A DNA stretch of 64,000 bases from Brassicibacter mesophilus (GTDB lineage: Bacteria > Bacillota > Clostridia > Tissierellales > Proteiniboraceae), in contig NZ_JBNPXI010000006.1 in NCBI RefSeq assembly GCF_050433385.1, positions 62,001 to 126,000 on the forward strand, read 5' to 3'. A program made the translations under genes and the position numbers. The notes under the pieces are model-generated. The model did not search any database. It was not told where the DNA came from and saw only the letters and a program-made list of their open reading frames with translations. Positions 25,478 to 33,945 of the stretch are shown here, in pieces. Numbering within the stretch: position 1 is the stretch's first letter; every line of letters begins with the position of its first letter.

Positions 25478-25579
25478 TTTCTATTGAAGCATTAATATAT
25501 TAAGTTAGCCTTTTTAGAAACCCATTTACTAAAAGTTTATATTAAGGAAACCTAGCACTTTCCTATGGATTATAAAAAA
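25478..25579 (+). repeat. Dispersed structured repeat, copy 1
   Basis: About 100 bp that resembles 60871-60963. The two share the identical 18-mer GAAGCATTAATATATTAA, then CCTTTTT, GAAACC, a CACTTTC-like block and TTATAAAAAA, in the same order and with similar spacing. The ends can pair. The pairs are partly kept by a compensating change (T-A here, C-G in copy 2) and a T:G wobble, which favours an RNA read from the plus strand. It lies about 30 bp before the ATG of the following small membrane protein gene. It could be a structured RNA or a small mobile repeat. No known riboswitch class fits. Confidence 0.5.
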
Positions 25580-25606
25580 TAATCAAATTAACCAATGGGG
25601 GATAGT

Positions 25607-25966
25607 ATGAGAAGAGTTTTAGAAATATTAAATAACAACTTGTTTGTTAAAATAGTATACCCTATAGTTTTTGCTGTCTTATCTTACATAACTGACTATA
25701 ATCCTAATAAATTCAGCTTTCATATCTATATTCTATATTTTCTTTTTTATAACTTCATTGGGTTCTTTATTGGGTATATTATTATTAGTATTATAACTAG
25801 ATTAGGACAAAAGGAAAGACTATCAAATTTTATAAGCAAAGTAAATTCATTTATTAAAATTTTCATTTTTTACATTGCTCTTACTAGAATAGAGATGTAC
25901 ATGGGAGTAGAGTTTCAAACAATTTTTTTAGGTGCTATTTTATGGATTGATTTAGAAATCAGTTGA
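25607..25966 (+). CDS. Small integral membrane protein, unknown (119 aa)
   Basis: I do not recognise this family. GGGGGA lies before the ATG at 25607, so this start is preferred over an in-frame ATG four codons earlier. It has about four hydrophobic segments (roughly residues 15-30, 42-65, 80-95 and 103-117), with short charged loops such as RLGQKERLSNF. It follows a repeat that may be a structured leader RNA, so it might be controlled by that element. It is convergent with the folate operon. Confidence 0.6.
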   Translation: MRRVLEILNNNLFVKIVYPIVFAVLSYITDYNPNKFSFHIYILYFLFYNFIGFFIGYIIISIITRLGQKERLSNFISKVNSFIKIFIFYIALTRIEMYMGVEFQTIFLGAILWIDLEIS

Positions 25967-26004
25967 AATATAAGATTAGTGATGTATTTTAATATCTTGT
26001 ATAG

Positions 26005-26030
26005 AAAAACCAGGGTATTTACCCTGGCTC
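26005..26030 (-). terminator. Terminator of the folate operon
   Basis: CCAGGGTA and TACCCTGG form the stem, with flanking A/T runs on the minus strand, 3 bp beyond the folK stop codon. Confidence 0.8.
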
Positions 26031-26032
26031 TA

Positions 26033-26512
26033 TCACTCTTCAAGCTTTCTTATAGCTTCACCGTTTAAGTTTTCTACTATATCTTTTATGGTCTTTCCGT
26101 TTATTTGTATGTCCTTTGCTATTTCAAATAATGGTATCATAACAAATGCTCTTTCACACATTCTAGGATGAGGTACTGTTAGCTTTTCATCATCTGATGT
26201 GAAGCCTTCGTATAATAGTATGTCTACATCTATTGTTCTAGGACCCCATCTTATTATTCTCTCCCTTTTAAGCTCTGCTTCTACATAGTTACAGTATTTT
26301 AATAGCTCATAAGGGTCAAGTGATGTCTCTATCTCAGCTACTATATTTAAAAACCAATCCTGATCAGTATATCCTACAGGCTCTGTTTCATAGTATGATG
26401 AAATATTTGTTATGTTTATTGATTCATGGTTTTCTAGCAGTTCTAAAGTCTTCTTTATGTTTTCTTTTTTATCTCCTATATTTCCACCGATTCCAAGATA
26501 TGCTTTAGCCAT
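26033..26512 (-). CDS. folK: 6-hydroxymethyl-7,8-dihydropterin pyrophosphokinase
   Basis: Transfers pyrophosphate from ATP to 6-hydroxymethyl-dihydropterin, the step before dihydropteroate synthase. The 159 aa have the start AKAYLGIGGNIGDKKENI, the FYETEPVGYTDQDWFLN stretch, and the ATP/magnesium motif RWGPRTIDVDILLY. AGGAGA lies before the ATG at 26512, which overlaps folB by 8 bp. It is the last gene of the folate operon. All key residues that I can check are present. Confidence 0.95.
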   Translation of the reverse strand: MAKAYLGIGGNIGDKKENIKKTLELLENHESINITNISSYYETEPVGYTDQDWFLNIVAEIETSLDPYELLKYCNYVEAELKRERIIRWGPRTIDVDILLYEGFTSDDEKLTVPHPRMCERAFVMIPLFEIAKDIQINGKTIKDIVENLNGEAIRKLEE

Positions 26513-26870
26513 TTCTTTTTCTCCTTATCTCAACACCAAAATAATCATATATGCCCTTTACTGGTGCTTCTGGCTTTTTAACTAAAACAATAGCCTCATT
26601 AATCATTTCAAATTCATTCATTAAGCTATTTGCCACATTTTCTGCCAATGCTTCTATCAGCTTAAATCTCTTGTCTTCAACTATATCTTTAACTATTTCA
26701 TAAGCTATTCCATAGTGAACAGTATTCTCTACATTATCAGTGCTTCCTGCTTTTTTCAAATCAACATAAAGCTCTATATCTAGAAAGAATTTCTGTCCAA
26801 GTACATTTTCTTCTGACATAACTCCATGATATCCATAAAATGCTAGGTTCTTCATAACTATTTTATCCAT
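26505..26870 (-). CDS. folB: Dihydroneopterin aldolase
   Basis: Cleaves 7,8-dihydroneopterin to 6-hydroxymethyl-dihydropterin and glycolaldehyde in the cytoplasm. The 121 aa show the family start DKIVMKNLAFYGYHGVMSEE, the substrate residues in TVHYGIAYEIVKD, and the catalytic-lysine segment VLVKKPEAPVKG. It starts two bases after the folP stop codon and overlaps folK, so the three are translationally linked. Confidence 0.95.
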   Translation of the reverse strand: MDKIVMKNLAFYGYHGVMSEENVLGQKFFLDIELYVDLKKAGSTDNVENTVHYGIAYEIVKDIVEDKRFKLIEALAENVANSLMNEFEMINEAIVLVKKPEAPVKGIYDYFGVEIRRKRNG

Positions 26871-26872
26871 AC

Positions 26873-27724
26873 TTATAACCCTCTCACTATGGCATCTGTA
26901 ACTTTAACCGCTCTAAGGTTTTCTTTAATATCATGAACTCTTATTATATCTACTCCTTGAACTACTCCCATAACTGATGTAGCTACTGTACCCTCTACTC
27001 TTTCATTTGCAGGTAAATCTAGTATCTTACCAATCATTGACTTTCTTGATGTTCCTAAAAGCACAGGGTATCCTAGGTCATTAAGCTCACCTAATCTAGA
27101 CATAACAATCATATTCTGTTCGGGAGTTTTTCCGAAGCCTATACCTGGATCAAGAATAATATTATCTTTCTTTACTCCTGCTTCTAGTGCCATGTTAATA
27201 GACTTAACAAAGAAATCGCATATTGCTTCCATTATATCCTTACTGTATTCTGTACCGTTTTGATTATGCATTATGATTACTGGAGCATTATATTTTGCTA
27301 CAACTGATGCCATATCTAAATCTCTTTGTAATCCCCATACATCATTTATAATATGTGCTCCAGCTTCAAGTACTTTTTCTGCAACTGAAGCCTTGTATGT
27401 GTCAACAGATATAGGAACATTTACTTCCTTAACTAATCTTTCAATAACAGGAAGTACTCTTCTTAATTCTTCTTCTGCATTAACTTCTGCTGAACCTGGT
27501 CTAGTTGATTCTCCTCCTATATCTAGGATATCTGCACTTAGCTGAACCATTTCTTTTGCATGTTCTATTGCTTTGTCTACATTTATAAATTGACCTCCGT
27601 CTGAAAAAGAATCTGGAGTAACATTTAGAATACCCATAACATAAGTTTTAGTTCCTAGCTTTAACACATGTTGTCCACACTCTACATCTACCTTACGATG
27701 AAGGTTATATGCTATGTTTCTCAT
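26873..27724 (-). CDS. folP: Dihydropteroate synthase
   Basis: Joins p-aminobenzoate to the pterin pyrophosphate made by FolK; it is the sulfonamide target. The 283 aa TIM barrel shows MGILNVTPDSFSDGGQF near residue 30, DIGGESTRPGS near 70, and the phosphate/pABA region GFGKTPEQN and LGTSRKSMIG further on. GGCGGGG lies before the ATG at 27724. It follows folE by 12 bp. Nothing is missing. Confidence 0.96.
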   Translation of the reverse strand: MRNIAYNLHRKVDVECGQHVLKLGTKTYVMGILNVTPDSFSDGGQFINVDKAIEHAKEMVQLSADILDIGGESTRPGSAEVNAEEELRRVLPVIERLVKEVNVPISVDTYKASVAEKVLEAGAHIINDVWGLQRDLDMASVVAKYNAPVIIMHNQNGTEYSKDIMEAICDFFVKSINMALEAGVKKDNIILDPGIGFGKTPEQNMIVMSRLGELNDLGYPVLLGTSRKSMIGKILDLPANERVEGTVATSVMGVVQGVDIIRVHDIKENLRAVKVTDAIVRGL

Positions 27725-27736
27725 AATTATCCCCGC

Positions 27737-28303
27737 CTATCTACCAAAGTTGATTAATGACATTGCCTCCGCTCTAGCCTTTGCATCATTATTAAATAAT
27801 CCTCTAACTGCTGAAGTAACTGTTTTTGAACCTGGCTTCTTTATTCCTCTCATTGTCATACACATATGCTCTGCCTCTATAACTACTATAACTCCATATG
27901 GATCAAGAACTTCCATCATTGTATCAGCTATTGTTGCTGTCAATCTTTCTTGTAGCTGCGGTCTTTTTGCAACTGTATCAACAACTCTAGCAAGCTTACT
28001 TAATCCAGTTAATTTGCCGTTTTTAGGTAAATATCCTACATGAGCCTTTCCGAAGAATGGTGCAAAATGATGCTCACACATTGAGTAAAAAGGAATATCC
28101 TTTACTAAAACTAATTCTTCGTGCTGTTCTTCTTGGAAGTATACTTCAAGATGTTTTCTAGGATCTTGTTCTAATCCAGCAAATATTTCTTCATACATTT
28201 TTGCTATTCTTCTAGGTGTATCTCTTAATCCTTCTCTATCAGGATCTTCTCCGATTGCTGCTAGTATCTCTCTTACTGCTGCTTCTATTCTTGGTTTATC
28301 CAT
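27737..28303 (-). CDS. folE: GTP cyclohydrolase I
   Basis: Converts GTP to 7,8-dihydroneopterin triphosphate, the first pterin step. The 188 aa carry the zinc-binding CEHHFAPF near residue 78, VGYLPKNGKLTGLSKLARVV, and the later Cys in EHMCMTMRGIKKPGS. This is the canonical zinc type. A GAGAGGAG site precedes the ATG. It lies directly between the nucleotidyltransferase-like gene and folP. A gene for removal of the three phosphates from its product (FolQ-type) is not recognised in the window. Confidence 0.96.
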   Translation of the reverse strand: MDKPRIEAAVREILAAIGEDPDREGLRDTPRRIAKMYEEIFAGLEQDPRKHLEVYFQEEQHEELVLVKDIPFYSMCEHHFAPFFGKAHVGYLPKNGKLTGLSKLARVVDTVAKRPQLQERLTATIADTMMEVLDPYGVIVVIEAEHMCMTMRGIKKPGSKTVTSAVRGLFNNDAKARAEAMSLINFGR

Positions 28304-28332
28304 TTTAATACTCCTCTCGTTTTTTTTATTTC

Positions 28333-29049
28333 TTAAATGAAGTCAAATGGGTACTCAGCCTTCTCCCATTGGTTTAAAGCTCCTCCAAAAGGTTGTATAA
28401 CATAATCTAATACATCACTAATTACTTTAATCTTATCATTTATATTATGGCTGTTATAATAGTTAACTATTAAGCTATAAAGTATATTATCTGTTTTACT
28501 TATTACTTGTATCATTTTTTTATCTGACGGAGTCCATAATCTATTAAGCTTAAAATAACTATATAGCAGCTCTTTAATAAAATTATTTATCAAAAACACT
28601 AAGTTTATTTCATCAGTCTTTTTACTTAATATTGTTTCATACATTTGACATAATCTAAATCTAACATATCTGATATCAATCTCTTCCAAATACTCTGGTC
28701 CTTCAATGTATACATCGTTTATATCGTTAAGATACTTATCTACCATAGTTCCTGATTTATATATAACCTTTGAATTATACAGAACATTAACTAGAGATGA
28801 TATTCTGTCTTCAATAGCTTTTTTCAATAATGTTATAGGTAAATATGAAATGTCGAATTCGATGCCTTCTATATCTTTTACTTCTCTATAAAAGGTATCC
28901 TTCTCTATTATAACAAAAATATCAATATCCCTTAATCTTTCAAGCTCCGTTTCTTTAGAATTTGCAGCTGATCCAACTAATAATACAGCAGTTGGTTTTT
29001 CATTTTGAATTATCTTATCTATAACACTATCAAATATTTTTTTAATCAT
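28333..29049 (-). CDS. Nucleotidyltransferase-fold protein inside the folate operon
   Basis: Probable cytoplasmic enzyme of the polymerase-beta nucleotidyltransferase superfamily, 238 aa from the ATG at 29049 (AGGTG 6 bp upstream; the start overlaps pabC by 8 bp). The active-site pattern is intact: GSAANSKETE followed by RLRDIDIFVI gives GS and D-x-D, and a third acidic residue lies in GIEFDISYLP. The C-terminal half is helical (about 115-235). Family members add a nucleotide to drugs, tRNA or proteins, so the target cannot be read from sequence. Tight coupling with pabC and folE suggests a folate-linked role. That is an inference, since no such role is known to me. Confidence 0.75.
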   Translation of the reverse strand: MIKKIFDSVIDKIIQNEKPTAVLLVGSAANSKETELERLRDIDIFVIIEKDTFYREVKDIEGIEFDISYLPITLLKKAIEDRISSLVNVLYNSKVIYKSGTMVDKYLNDINDVYIEGPEYLEEIDIRYVRFRLCQMYETILSKKTDEINLVFLINNFIKELLYSYFKLNRLWTPSDKKMIQVISKTDNILYSLIVNYYNSHNINDKIKVISDVLDYVIQPFGGALNQWEKAEYPFDFI

Positions 29050-29863
29050 CTTTTTCACCTAAAAATCCTATATATTCTTTCGCTAATAATTTTGTAATTT
29101 TGTTATCTATTATGTCAAATAACTTGTCTTCAATTCTTGATACTGGCATTATTCCCTTAAGCGAATTTGTAATAAATACTTCATCTGCTTCTAGCAAGCT
29201 TTTTTTATCAAATTCACCTATTATTATATTTATTTTAAATTTATTTGCAATCTCTATAACCTTATCTCTAGTGATCCCGGGTAGAATACCGCATTCAATT
29301 GAGGGGGTATATACTTTTCCTTTTTTTATAAAGAATAAATTTGATATGGATCCCTCGCATAGTTTATCATTAGTATTTAAAAAAACTGCTTCATCATATC
29401 CTGCTTCATTAGCCATCTTTTTAGCTAATATATTCTCCATATAATTGTTTGACTTAACATATACTAAAATTGAATATGGATTTTTTTTAATATCAGAAAA
29501 GCATAGTTTGAATCCTTCATTATACTTTTCTGAGTTATACGGATTCTCTCTTGTTGAAATTAATAGATTAAAACTATCCTTATTCTTTGCGATTAATATT
29601 TTAATTGCACCGTATTCTAGTTTGTTTACTTTTATCAATTTATAGCAATGTTTTTCTACGTTTTTTATATCAATATCAGAATTAATTCTAAGAGTTTTAC
29701 ATCCATCAATTAATCTATTCATATGCTCAGTAAAAAAGCAAATTTTCTCATTATAAACATTCAATGTTTCAAAAAGTCCATATCCAAACATAAAGCCTTC
29801 ACTGTTTACTGGTATATTCGCCTTACTATTTTCCATTAAGCTATCGTTTAGAAAAGCATACAA
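29042..29863 (-). CDS. pabC: Aminodeoxychorismate lyase
   Basis: PLP enzyme (fold type IV) that turns aminodeoxychorismate into p-aminobenzoate and pyruvate. The start is taken as the TTG at 29863, giving MYAFLNDSLMENS: AGGAG fits this codon, whereas the GTG three codons earlier overlaps it. The 273 aa contain GFMFGYGLFETL near residue 25, the catalytic lysine in YGAIKILIAKNK, and the PLP-phosphate region EADEVFITNSLKGIMPV. Related D-amino-acid or branched-chain aminotransferases look similar, but the pabA/pabB neighbours settle the role. Confidence 0.9.
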   Translation of the reverse strand: MYAFLNDSLMENSKANIPVNSEGFMFGYGLFETLNVYNEKICFFTEHMNRLIDGCKTLRINSDIDIKNVEKHCYKLIKVNKLEYGAIKILIAKNKDSFNLLISTRENPYNSEKYNEGFKLCFSDIKKNPYSILVYVKSNNYMENILAKKMANEAGYDEAVFLNTNDKLCEGSISNLFFIKKGKVYTPSIECGILPGITRDKVIEIANKFKINIIIGEFDKKSLLEADEVFITNSLKGIMPVSRIEDKLFDIIDNKITKLLAKEYIGFLGEKDD

Positions 29864-29889
29864 TATTATCACTCCTAAAAAGAGTTTAC

Positions 29890-31260
29890 TTACATTTTAA
29901 TGGCTTCCATCATAGCTCTAGCTTTATGGAGTGTTTCCTGATATTCCAATTCCGCATCAGAATCCCAGACTATACCGCCACCTACTTGAAAATATGCCTT
30001 ATTATCTTTACATACAATAGTCCTTATAACAATATTTAAATCCATGTCGCCATTAAATCCAATATACCCTATAGAACCTGTATATATATTTCTCTGTGTA
30101 GGTTCTAGTTCATCTATTATTTCCATTGACCTTATCTTCGGTGCTCCAGTTATTGAACCTCCTGGAAATGTAGCTGTAATACAATCAACAGCATCATATT
30201 CATCCTTAATCTCTCCTATGACAGTTGACACTAAATGATATACTGTAGAGTATTCTTCTAAATGAAATAATTCTGTTACCTTTACAGTACCTGTTTTAGA
30301 AATCTTACCTAAGTCGTTTCTTTCTAAATCAACTATCATCAATAATTCTGCTTTATCCTTTTCACTTAACTGTAGCTCTTCTCTATTTGCTATGTCTTCT
30401 TCAGGAGTTTTGCCTCTCGGTCTAGTTCCTTTGATAGGGCGTGTTTCTATTATATTGTTTTTCAATTTAATAAATCTTTCTGGTGAACTGCTTACTATAC
30501 ATCCTTCACCAAAGTCTATAAAGCTAGCAAATGGAGCTGGGTTTATACTTCTAAGCTTTGTATATAATTCAAATGGTGTTTCTTCTAGCTCACACTCAAA
30601 TCTTTGTGTAAGGTTAGCTTGATAGATGTCGCCTGATCTAATATAGCTTTTTACCTTATTTATTGACTCTATATATTTTTCTTTAGTGAAATTTGACTTA
30701 AACTCAACAGGTGAACTTTTTTCTTTAAGTCTTAGCTTTACACCTGTTTTCTCAGCTGCTTGTATTCTATGTGTTATCTGTTCTAATACAGTTTCTTCAT
30801 TATCTTTTATTCCTAATGTAGCAACTGAAACTTCATTTTTCCTGTGATCTATAATAATCACGCCATCATATATTCCAAAAAAGCAATCAGGTATATCTAC
30901 ATCATCAACAGCTGTTCTAGGAAGCTTTTCTATATGATGACACAAATCATATGACAGAAATCCTACTGCGCCACCGATAAATGGTAGCTCAGTATTATAG
31001 TCTAATGAAAATTTTGAAAAAACTTCCTTTAGCTTGATGAATGGGTTACCTTTATAGCCTTCAGTTACTCCATCTTTTTCAATGCTAATATAGTCATTTT
31101 TACTCTTAAATACTAAAAATGGATCAAATCCTATAAAAGAGTACTGCCCAAGCTTTTGATGATCCATGCCGCTATCTAGAAAAAAACTATATCGACTTTC
31201 TTTAAATATAGTATATAGCTCAAAGCTGTTTAACCTAGTTTCGATCTTCTTTATTAGCAT
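29890..31260 (-). CDS. pabB: Aminodeoxychorismate synthase component I
   Basis: Uses ammonia from PabA to convert chorismate to 4-amino-4-deoxychorismate. The 456 aa have an N-terminal region (about 1-140, with SFIGFDPFLVFKSK) and a C-terminal chorismate-binding domain with PAPFASFIDFGEGCIVSSSP, RPIKGTRPRGKTPEED, LMIVDLERNDLGK, and FPGGSITGAPKIRSMEI. Anthranilate synthase TrpE looks alike, but the pabC and fol neighbours favour PabB. The ATG overlaps the end of pabA by 7 bp. No trp genes are intact nearby. Confidence 0.94.
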   Translation of the reverse strand: MLIKKIETRLNSFELYTIFKESRYSFFLDSGMDHQKLGQYSFIGFDPFLVFKSKNDYISIEKDGVTEGYKGNPFIKLKEVFSKFSLDYNTELPFIGGAVGFLSYDLCHHIEKLPRTAVDDVDIPDCFFGIYDGVIIIDHRKNEVSVATLGIKDNEETVLEQITHRIQAAEKTGVKLRLKEKSSPVEFKSNFTKEKYIESINKVKSYIRSGDIYQANLTQRFECELEETPFELYTKLRSINPAPFASFIDFGEGCIVSSSPERFIKLKNNIIETRPIKGTRPRGKTPEEDIANREELQLSEKDKAELLMIVDLERNDLGKISKTGTVKVTELFHLEEYSTVYHLVSTVIGEIKDEYDAVDCITATFPGGSITGAPKIRSMEIIDELEPTQRNIYTGSIGYIGFNGDMDLNIVIRTIVCKDNKAYFQVGGGIVWDSDAELEYQETLHKARAMMEAIKM

Positions 31261-31850
31261 TGTTCCACCTGCTTTTTAATTTTTTTTGCTTCTTTTAAAA
31301 AATTATCTAAAAGCTCCATTCCCATTTCTGTTAGTATTGCTTCAGGATGGAATTGAACTCCTTCTATCATATATTCTTTATGCCTAAATCCCATTATCTG
31401 ACCGTCATCAGTTTCAGCCGTTATCTCAAAACAGTCCGGAAGTGTTTCTTTTTCAACTACTAATGAATGATATCTAGTTACTTTAAGCGGGTTGTTAAGC
31501 CCTTTGAATACACCTTTATCTGTATGCTTAATAGGATAAACCTTTCCATGAACAGGCTCTATTGCCTTTATGACTTTTCCTCCAAAAACCTGTCCGATAG
31601 TTTGATGACCAAGACATATACCTAATATTGGTATTATACTTTTAAATTTTTCAACAACTTCTATACAAATACCTGCTTCATTAGGAGTACATGGTCCTGG
31701 CGAAAGAACTATCATATCAGGAGCAAGTTTAGCGATTTCCTCAATAGTAATACTATCATTTCTATAAACTAAAACTTCTTCTTTCAGACATTGCAAATAC
31801 TGAACTAGATTAAATGTAAAGGAATCATAGTTGTCAATCATTAATATCAA
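31254..31850 (-). CDS. pabA: Aminodeoxychorismate synthase component II (glutamine amidotransferase)
   Basis: Supplies ammonia from glutamine to PabB. The start is taken as the TTG at 31850 because GGAG lies 8 bp upstream and the product then begins MILMIDNYDSFTFNLVQYL as in the family. The 198 aa carry the triad Cys in LGICLGHQTIGQVFGG and the His/Glu pair in GVQFHPEAI. It may be shared with anthranilate synthase in other organisms, but no trpE is seen here. It is the first gene of the folate operon. Confidence 0.94.
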   Translation of the reverse strand: MILMIDNYDSFTFNLVQYLQCLKEEVLVYRNDSITIEEIAKLAPDMIVLSPGPCTPNEAGICIEVVEKFKSIIPILGICLGHQTIGQVFGGKVIKAIEPVHGKVYPIKHTDKGVFKGLNNPLKVTRYHSLVVEKETLPDCFEITAETDDGQIMGFRHKEYMIEGVQFHPEAILTEMGMELLDNFLKEAKKIKKQVEQC

Positions 31851-31876
31851 ATGAAACACTCCTTTGTTTTATATAC

Positions 31877-31896
31877 ATTATACAACTAAGTTAGTT
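31877..31896 (-). promoter_or_regulatory. Probable -10 box and palindrome of the folate operon promoter
   Basis: On the minus strand TATAAT (31882-31877) lies about 27 bp before the pabA start. Immediately upstream is the 13-bp palindrome AACTAACTTAGTT (31896-31884), a possible operator between -10 and -35. The -35 match is poor, so regulation by an activator or repressor is possible. Confidence 0.45.
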
Positions 31897-32235
31897 TTAT
31901 CAGATTTCATATATTGTGTAAATATCACTTTTTTCCAAAAACTAAGCTTAATGTCTATAGTCAATTTTGTATATTATATATAAATAAAAAATGAAATTAA
32001 CTTCTTTATCATTTTACCAAATACAATTATCCTTTAAAAGCATAATCAAGTATTTATTTTTCTTTCAATATGCCCAAATGAATTATCTGAGATTAAATAT
32101 TTTTTTGGCTACTTACAGCCTAATTTAAATCATATTTTACTTTATATTATTCTTCCCTGTTGTTAAAATAATAATAAGAAGTATTATAAATGTAATTTAC
32201 AATGTATTGTAAAAAATAACTTTGGAGGATGTTAA
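31897..32235. other. Divergent intergenic region, nothing else recognised
   Basis: Between pabA (-) and the isomerase-like gene (+) the sequence is AT-rich, with no ORF carrying a ribosome binding site and no clear terminator. The ribosome binding site GGAGG of the rightward gene lies just before 32236. No riboswitch was identified. Confidence 0.5.
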
Positions 32236-33081
32236 ATGAAAATTGGATTTACTGTTGATGAAAAGTGCTTTAATAAAATAACTGCTGAAGAATTGATAAA
32301 TAGAGCTGCTGAAAATAATGTTAAAAGCATTGAAATAAGTCCTGATGTCGATGTACTGTCTGCAAATGAATATAAAAAAGTCATAAAGCTTGCTTCTGAC
32401 AATTCATTTGAAGTCAATTATCATATACCATATTTCGCTAACAAACTTTATGAAACAAGCTACTTTACAAATAATAAAAATGAATCTATATCCGCATATG
32501 AGAAGTTTTTATCACTAATTGAAAGCTTTCAACATTTCTTGCACAATAAGCCAGTTATCGTAGTACACGGTGCTAAGTACACCAATCAAAACGAAGCACC
32601 AGAAAGCTTATATGCTACACTTAGTTTTATTGACTGGATGCTTAATACAATAGAATCAAAAAACTTAAATCTCAATCTTGGAATTGAAACTCTAGGAGTT
32701 AAAGAAGAAAGAAGTGTCGGTGATACTAAGTCAGACGTATTATATATAGTAGATAACTTCAAGACTGAAAAACTTGGAATCTGCTGGGATATATGTCATG
32801 ATGCATTAAACCACTATCCTGAAAATCCACAAGTTGATAAGAGTTTTCTAAAGAATATTGTATATAGTCATATACATGGCACTGACTTATCAAGAAAAAT
32901 ATCGCATATATCATTAGTAAAGTCAAATATTGATTACACTAATCAAATCAAAAGTTTAATTGAAGCTCAATACAAAGGTATCATAAATCTAGAGCTTTTA
33001 ATAAACTATTGTGGAGAAACCTATATTGATGATTTGTTTAAGGACATAGATTATATGAATAAGTTAACAAAAATCGAGTAA
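32236..33081 (+). CDS. Sugar phosphate isomerase/epimerase-like TIM barrel protein
   Basis: Cytoplasmic protein of 281 aa of the xylose isomerase-like TIM-barrel (AP endonuclease 2) superfamily. Likely metal ligands are in HGAKYTNQ (about 112), LGIETLG (about 155), CWDICHD (about 193) and YSHIHG (about 220), followed by LELLINY. These residues fit the common metal site, but related proteins range from endonuclease IV to inosose and hydroxypyruvate isomerases. GGAGG precedes the ATG. It stands alone, so the substrate is unknown. Confidence 0.8.
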   Translation: MKIGFTVDEKCFNKITAEELINRAAENNVKSIEISPDVDVLSANEYKKVIKLASDNSFEVNYHIPYFANKLYETSYFTNNKNESISAYEKFLSLIESFQHFLHNKPVIVVHGAKYTNQNEAPESLYATLSFIDWMLNTIESKNLNLNLGIETLGVKEERSVGDTKSDVLYIVDNFKTEKLGICWDICHDALNHYPENPQVDKSFLKNIVYSHIHGTDLSRKISHISLVKSNIDYTNQIKSLIEAQYKGIINLELLINYCGETYIDDLFKDIDYMNKLTKIE

Positions 33082-33178
33082 CAATAAATACGCTAGAGAT
33101 AACCTAAGATTTTCATCTACATTTTGATTTATCTCTTGTTAACAGGTGTAAATCGTTCTATTTTGATTAATTTGGCAA

Positions 33179-33240
33179 TTGAATAATTTTGAATTTGATG
33201 ATATAAAATAATTGTAAGGTCAAAGAAAGTCAAAGTCAAA
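33179..33240 (+). promoter_or_regulatory. hsp20 promoter with CtsR operator
   Basis: TTGAAT (33179-33184) and TATAAA (33202-33207) are 17 bp apart. Just after the expected start point, GGTCAAAGAAAGTCAAA (33218-33234) matches the CtsR heptad-repeat box exactly, and a third GTCAAA (33235-33240) follows. CtsR represses heat-shock genes such as clp in Bacillota. The operator sits before the hsp20 start codon. Confidence 0.75.
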
Positions 33241-33270
33241 CATTAAATAATAATATCGGAGGTGTTGTAT

Positions 33271-33735
33271 ATGTTTGGTTTAACTCCTTACAACAAAAGA
33301 AATAGAGGTTTAATTAACAGGCCACTAGAAATGCTAGATTTTGATAACTTTAATAATTTTGTACAAAGCTTCTTTGACAATGATTTCTTTCCTTCAACTC
33401 TTGGAAATGCAAATCAGATGAAGGTAGACATCAAAGAAAATGAAAAAGAATATATATTAGAAGCAGAGCTCCCAGGTGTAAAAAAAGAAGATGTAAATAT
33501 TGAACTAAGAGATGATAGGTTAACTATATCTGTTGAAAAAAATGAACAAGTAGTAGAAGAAAAAGAAGATTACATCAGAAAAGAAAGAAGATATGGATCT
33601 CAGTCAAGAAGCTTCTATGTAGAAAATGTTAAACCAGAAGATGTGGCTGCGAAATTTGAAAATGGGATACTGTCTATTTCTTTACCAAAGAAGGAAGTCA
33701 AATCTTCAAACAGCAGAAAAATTGACATAAACTAG
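33271..33735 (+). CDS. Small heat-shock protein, Hsp20/alpha-crystallin family
   Basis: ATP-independent chaperone that holds unfolding proteins. The start is the ATG at 33271, since GGAGGTG at 33258-33264 fits it. In-frame GTG/TTG codons upstream overlap the site. The 154 aa have a variable N-terminus, the alpha-crystallin domain (about 50-145) with MKVDIKENEKEYILEAELPG, FENGILSISLPKKE and an IDIN end. An I-x-I-type tail is not obvious except ILSI. It is controlled by the CtsR operator upstream and followed by a hairpin terminator. Confidence 0.93.
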   Translation: MFGLTPYNKRNRGLINRPLEMLDFDNFNNFVQSFFDNDFFPSTLGNANQMKVDIKENEKEYILEAELPGVKKEDVNIELRDDRLTISVEKNEQVVEEKEDYIRKERRYGSQSRSFYVENVKPEDVAAKFENGILSISLPKKEVKSSNSRKIDIN

Positions 33736-33743
33736 TATTTAGA

Positions 33744-33777
33744 AGAGCTTAGCGCTACAAAGTGTTAAGCTCTTTTT
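33744..33777 (+). terminator. Terminator of hsp20
   Basis: AGAGCTTAGCGCT pairs with AGTGTTAAGCTCT (13 pairs with two G:T wobbles) around a four-base loop and ends in TTTTT. Confidence 0.8.
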
Positions 33778-33910
33778 GTGTTATCTACTTCATCATGGGA
33801 ATTATCGCAATTAATTACATTAACTTGAAATTTCATATTATAAATACTTAATCCTTCTACATTAATATTACATTAAATGCAATTTGCCTCAAATTTTAAG
33901 TATAATAAGT

Positions 33911-33940
33911 AAAAAAACATCCCCTAAAAAAGGGGATGTT
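33911..33940 (-). terminator. Terminator of leuS
   Basis: AACATCCCCT and AGGGGATGTT form a perfect 10-bp stem with a five-base loop, followed on the minus strand by a run of T. It lies 6 bp past the leuS stop codon. Confidence 0.88.
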
Positions 33941-33945
33941 CATGC

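Noticed and set aside
33082..33178. Possible CIRCE (HrcA) element before hsp20
   Set aside because: No TTAGCACTC repeat is present; CtsR boxes explain the regulation.
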